The position numbers and the translations under genes are program-made. Positions 63,599 through 64,000 of a stretch of 64,000 nt of DNA are shown one piece after another. Under the pieces are notes generated by a model, which worked only from the letters and a program-made list of their open reading frames with translations, did no database searches and was not told where the DNA came from. This DNA comes from Leptolyngbya sp. BC1307 (GTDB taxonomy: Bacteria; Cyanobacteriota; Cyanobacteriia; Phormidesmidales; Phormidesmidaceae). Position 1 is the first letter of the stretch. The number at the start of each line of letters is the position of its first letter. The stretch covers positions 1 through 64,000 of the forward strand of contig NZ_NRTA01000009.1 of NCBI RefSeq assembly GCF_002286735.1, in the 5' to 3' direction.

Positions 63599-64000
63599 AT
63601 GAGCGCCATTTCTTCACCTGCTAAAGCCACCCCGATTAGCAATCCTCTACTCATAGGTGACGGCCTGCCGCCCTTTGGCGAGATTGAAGCTACGCATGTG
63701 GTTCCTGGTATTGAGCAACTGCTTAAAGAGCTGTCTCAGGCACTGGCACGGCTAGAAGAAACCCTGGCAGACAAGCTTCAATCCACAACCCCAATCACCT
63801 GGGAAGACACGGTGACGCCGCTGACGGCTATTACTGAGCGGCTGAGCTGGAGCTGGGGCATTGTTGGCCATTTGATGGGGGTAAAAAACAGCGCTGAGCT
63901 GCGATCTGCCTATGAGCGCGTTCAGCCACAGCTAGTTCAGTTTTCTAACCAGGTTGGGCAGAGTCAAACCGTTTATCAGGCGCTAAAGCAGCTACGCTCA
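63599..64000 (+). CDS. M3-family oligopeptidase, 5' part (cut by window edge)
   Basis: An open plus-strand frame starts with ATG at 63599 and runs 134 codons to the window edge, so the track does not list it. The sequence (NPLLIGDGLPPFGEIEATHV, then TWEDTVTPLTAITERLSWSWGIVGHLMGVKNS) matches the N-terminus of M3 oligopeptidase A-type metallopeptidases, which degrade cytosolic peptides. The catalytic HExxH lies beyond the window. Confidence 0.85.
   Translation, partial: MSAISSPAKATPISNPLLIGDGLPPFGEIEATHVVPGIEQLLKELSQALARLEETLADKLQSTTPITWEDTVTPLTAITERLSWSWGIVGHLMGVKNSAELRSAYERVQPQLVQFSNQVGQSQTVYQALKQLRS

Overview
The window comes from a cyanobacterium that makes beta-type carboxysomes. Direct evidence is psbB and psbT (photosystem II), a complete ccmK2-ccmK1-ccmL-ccmM-ccmN-ccmO operon, NDH-1 CO2-uptake genes (ndhF4-ndhD4-chpX type), btpA, a Tic20 homologue, a plant/cyanobacterial-type chorismate lyase, and very frequent HIP1 octamers (GCGATCGC) through most of the sequence. 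I cannot name the species; the gene set fits a Leptolyngbya/Phormidesmis/Synechococcus-like beta-cyanobacterium of medium GC content.

Layout. 0-9 kb: a 2Fe-2S ferredoxin diverges from psbB-psbT-nrdR-rpsA, followed by a HAD phosphatase, metK, a BlaI/M56-peptidase pair and the start of an aldehyde dehydrogenase gene. 9-13.9 kb: DUF1802 protein, a Cache/HAMP histidine kinase and a RibD-C reductase. 13.9-16.4 kb: an AT-rich island without visible HIP1 sites, holding an AIPR-family (abortive-infection) gene flanked by gene remnants and a perfect 20-bp palindrome. 16.4-34.3 kb: mostly housekeeping genes (FemAB-like acyltransferase, DUF4346, GAPDH, a RarA-methyltransferase fusion, PAS/GAF kinase, DedA, rpsF, FAH-family hydrolase, Tic20, Uma2, a DEAD-box helicase, rimO, btpA, VKOR-thioredoxin). 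34.3-45.1 kb: the inorganic-carbon region, with the ccm operon on the minus strand and ndhF4-ndhD4-chpX diverging from it. 45-64 kb: SLH/beta-lactamase-like protein, CtaA-like copper ATPase with a Crp/Fnr regulator, a DALR protein, a CDF transporter, chorismate lyase, tRNA-Leu(GAG), accC, a BON-like protein, ispF, trmD, a sigma-like/TPR pair, a VOC protein, lgt, a possible sRNA, cobM, and the 5' end of an M3 oligopeptidase gene.

How it fits together. The 34-45 kb region puts carboxysome construction (CcmK2/K1/O hexamers, CcmL pentamer, CcmM Rubisco organiser, CcmN shell adaptor) beside a membrane CO2-hydration complex that supplies the bicarbonate. CcmM here has five SSUL (Rubisco small-subunit-like) modules, an in-frame internal start with a strong Shine-Dalgarno, and a carbonic-anhydrase-like domain that has lost one metal-ligand His. 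A separate carboxysomal carbonic anhydrase is therefore expected elsewhere in the genome.

The least explained items are the AIPR island and its decayed neighbours, a possible three-hairpin sRNA on the minus strand near 61.7-61.8 kb, repeated 15-bp tandem duplications at several unrelated sites (one forms a 25-codon ORF linking ndhF4 and ndhD4), and a large imperfect inverted repeat upstream of ccmK2.
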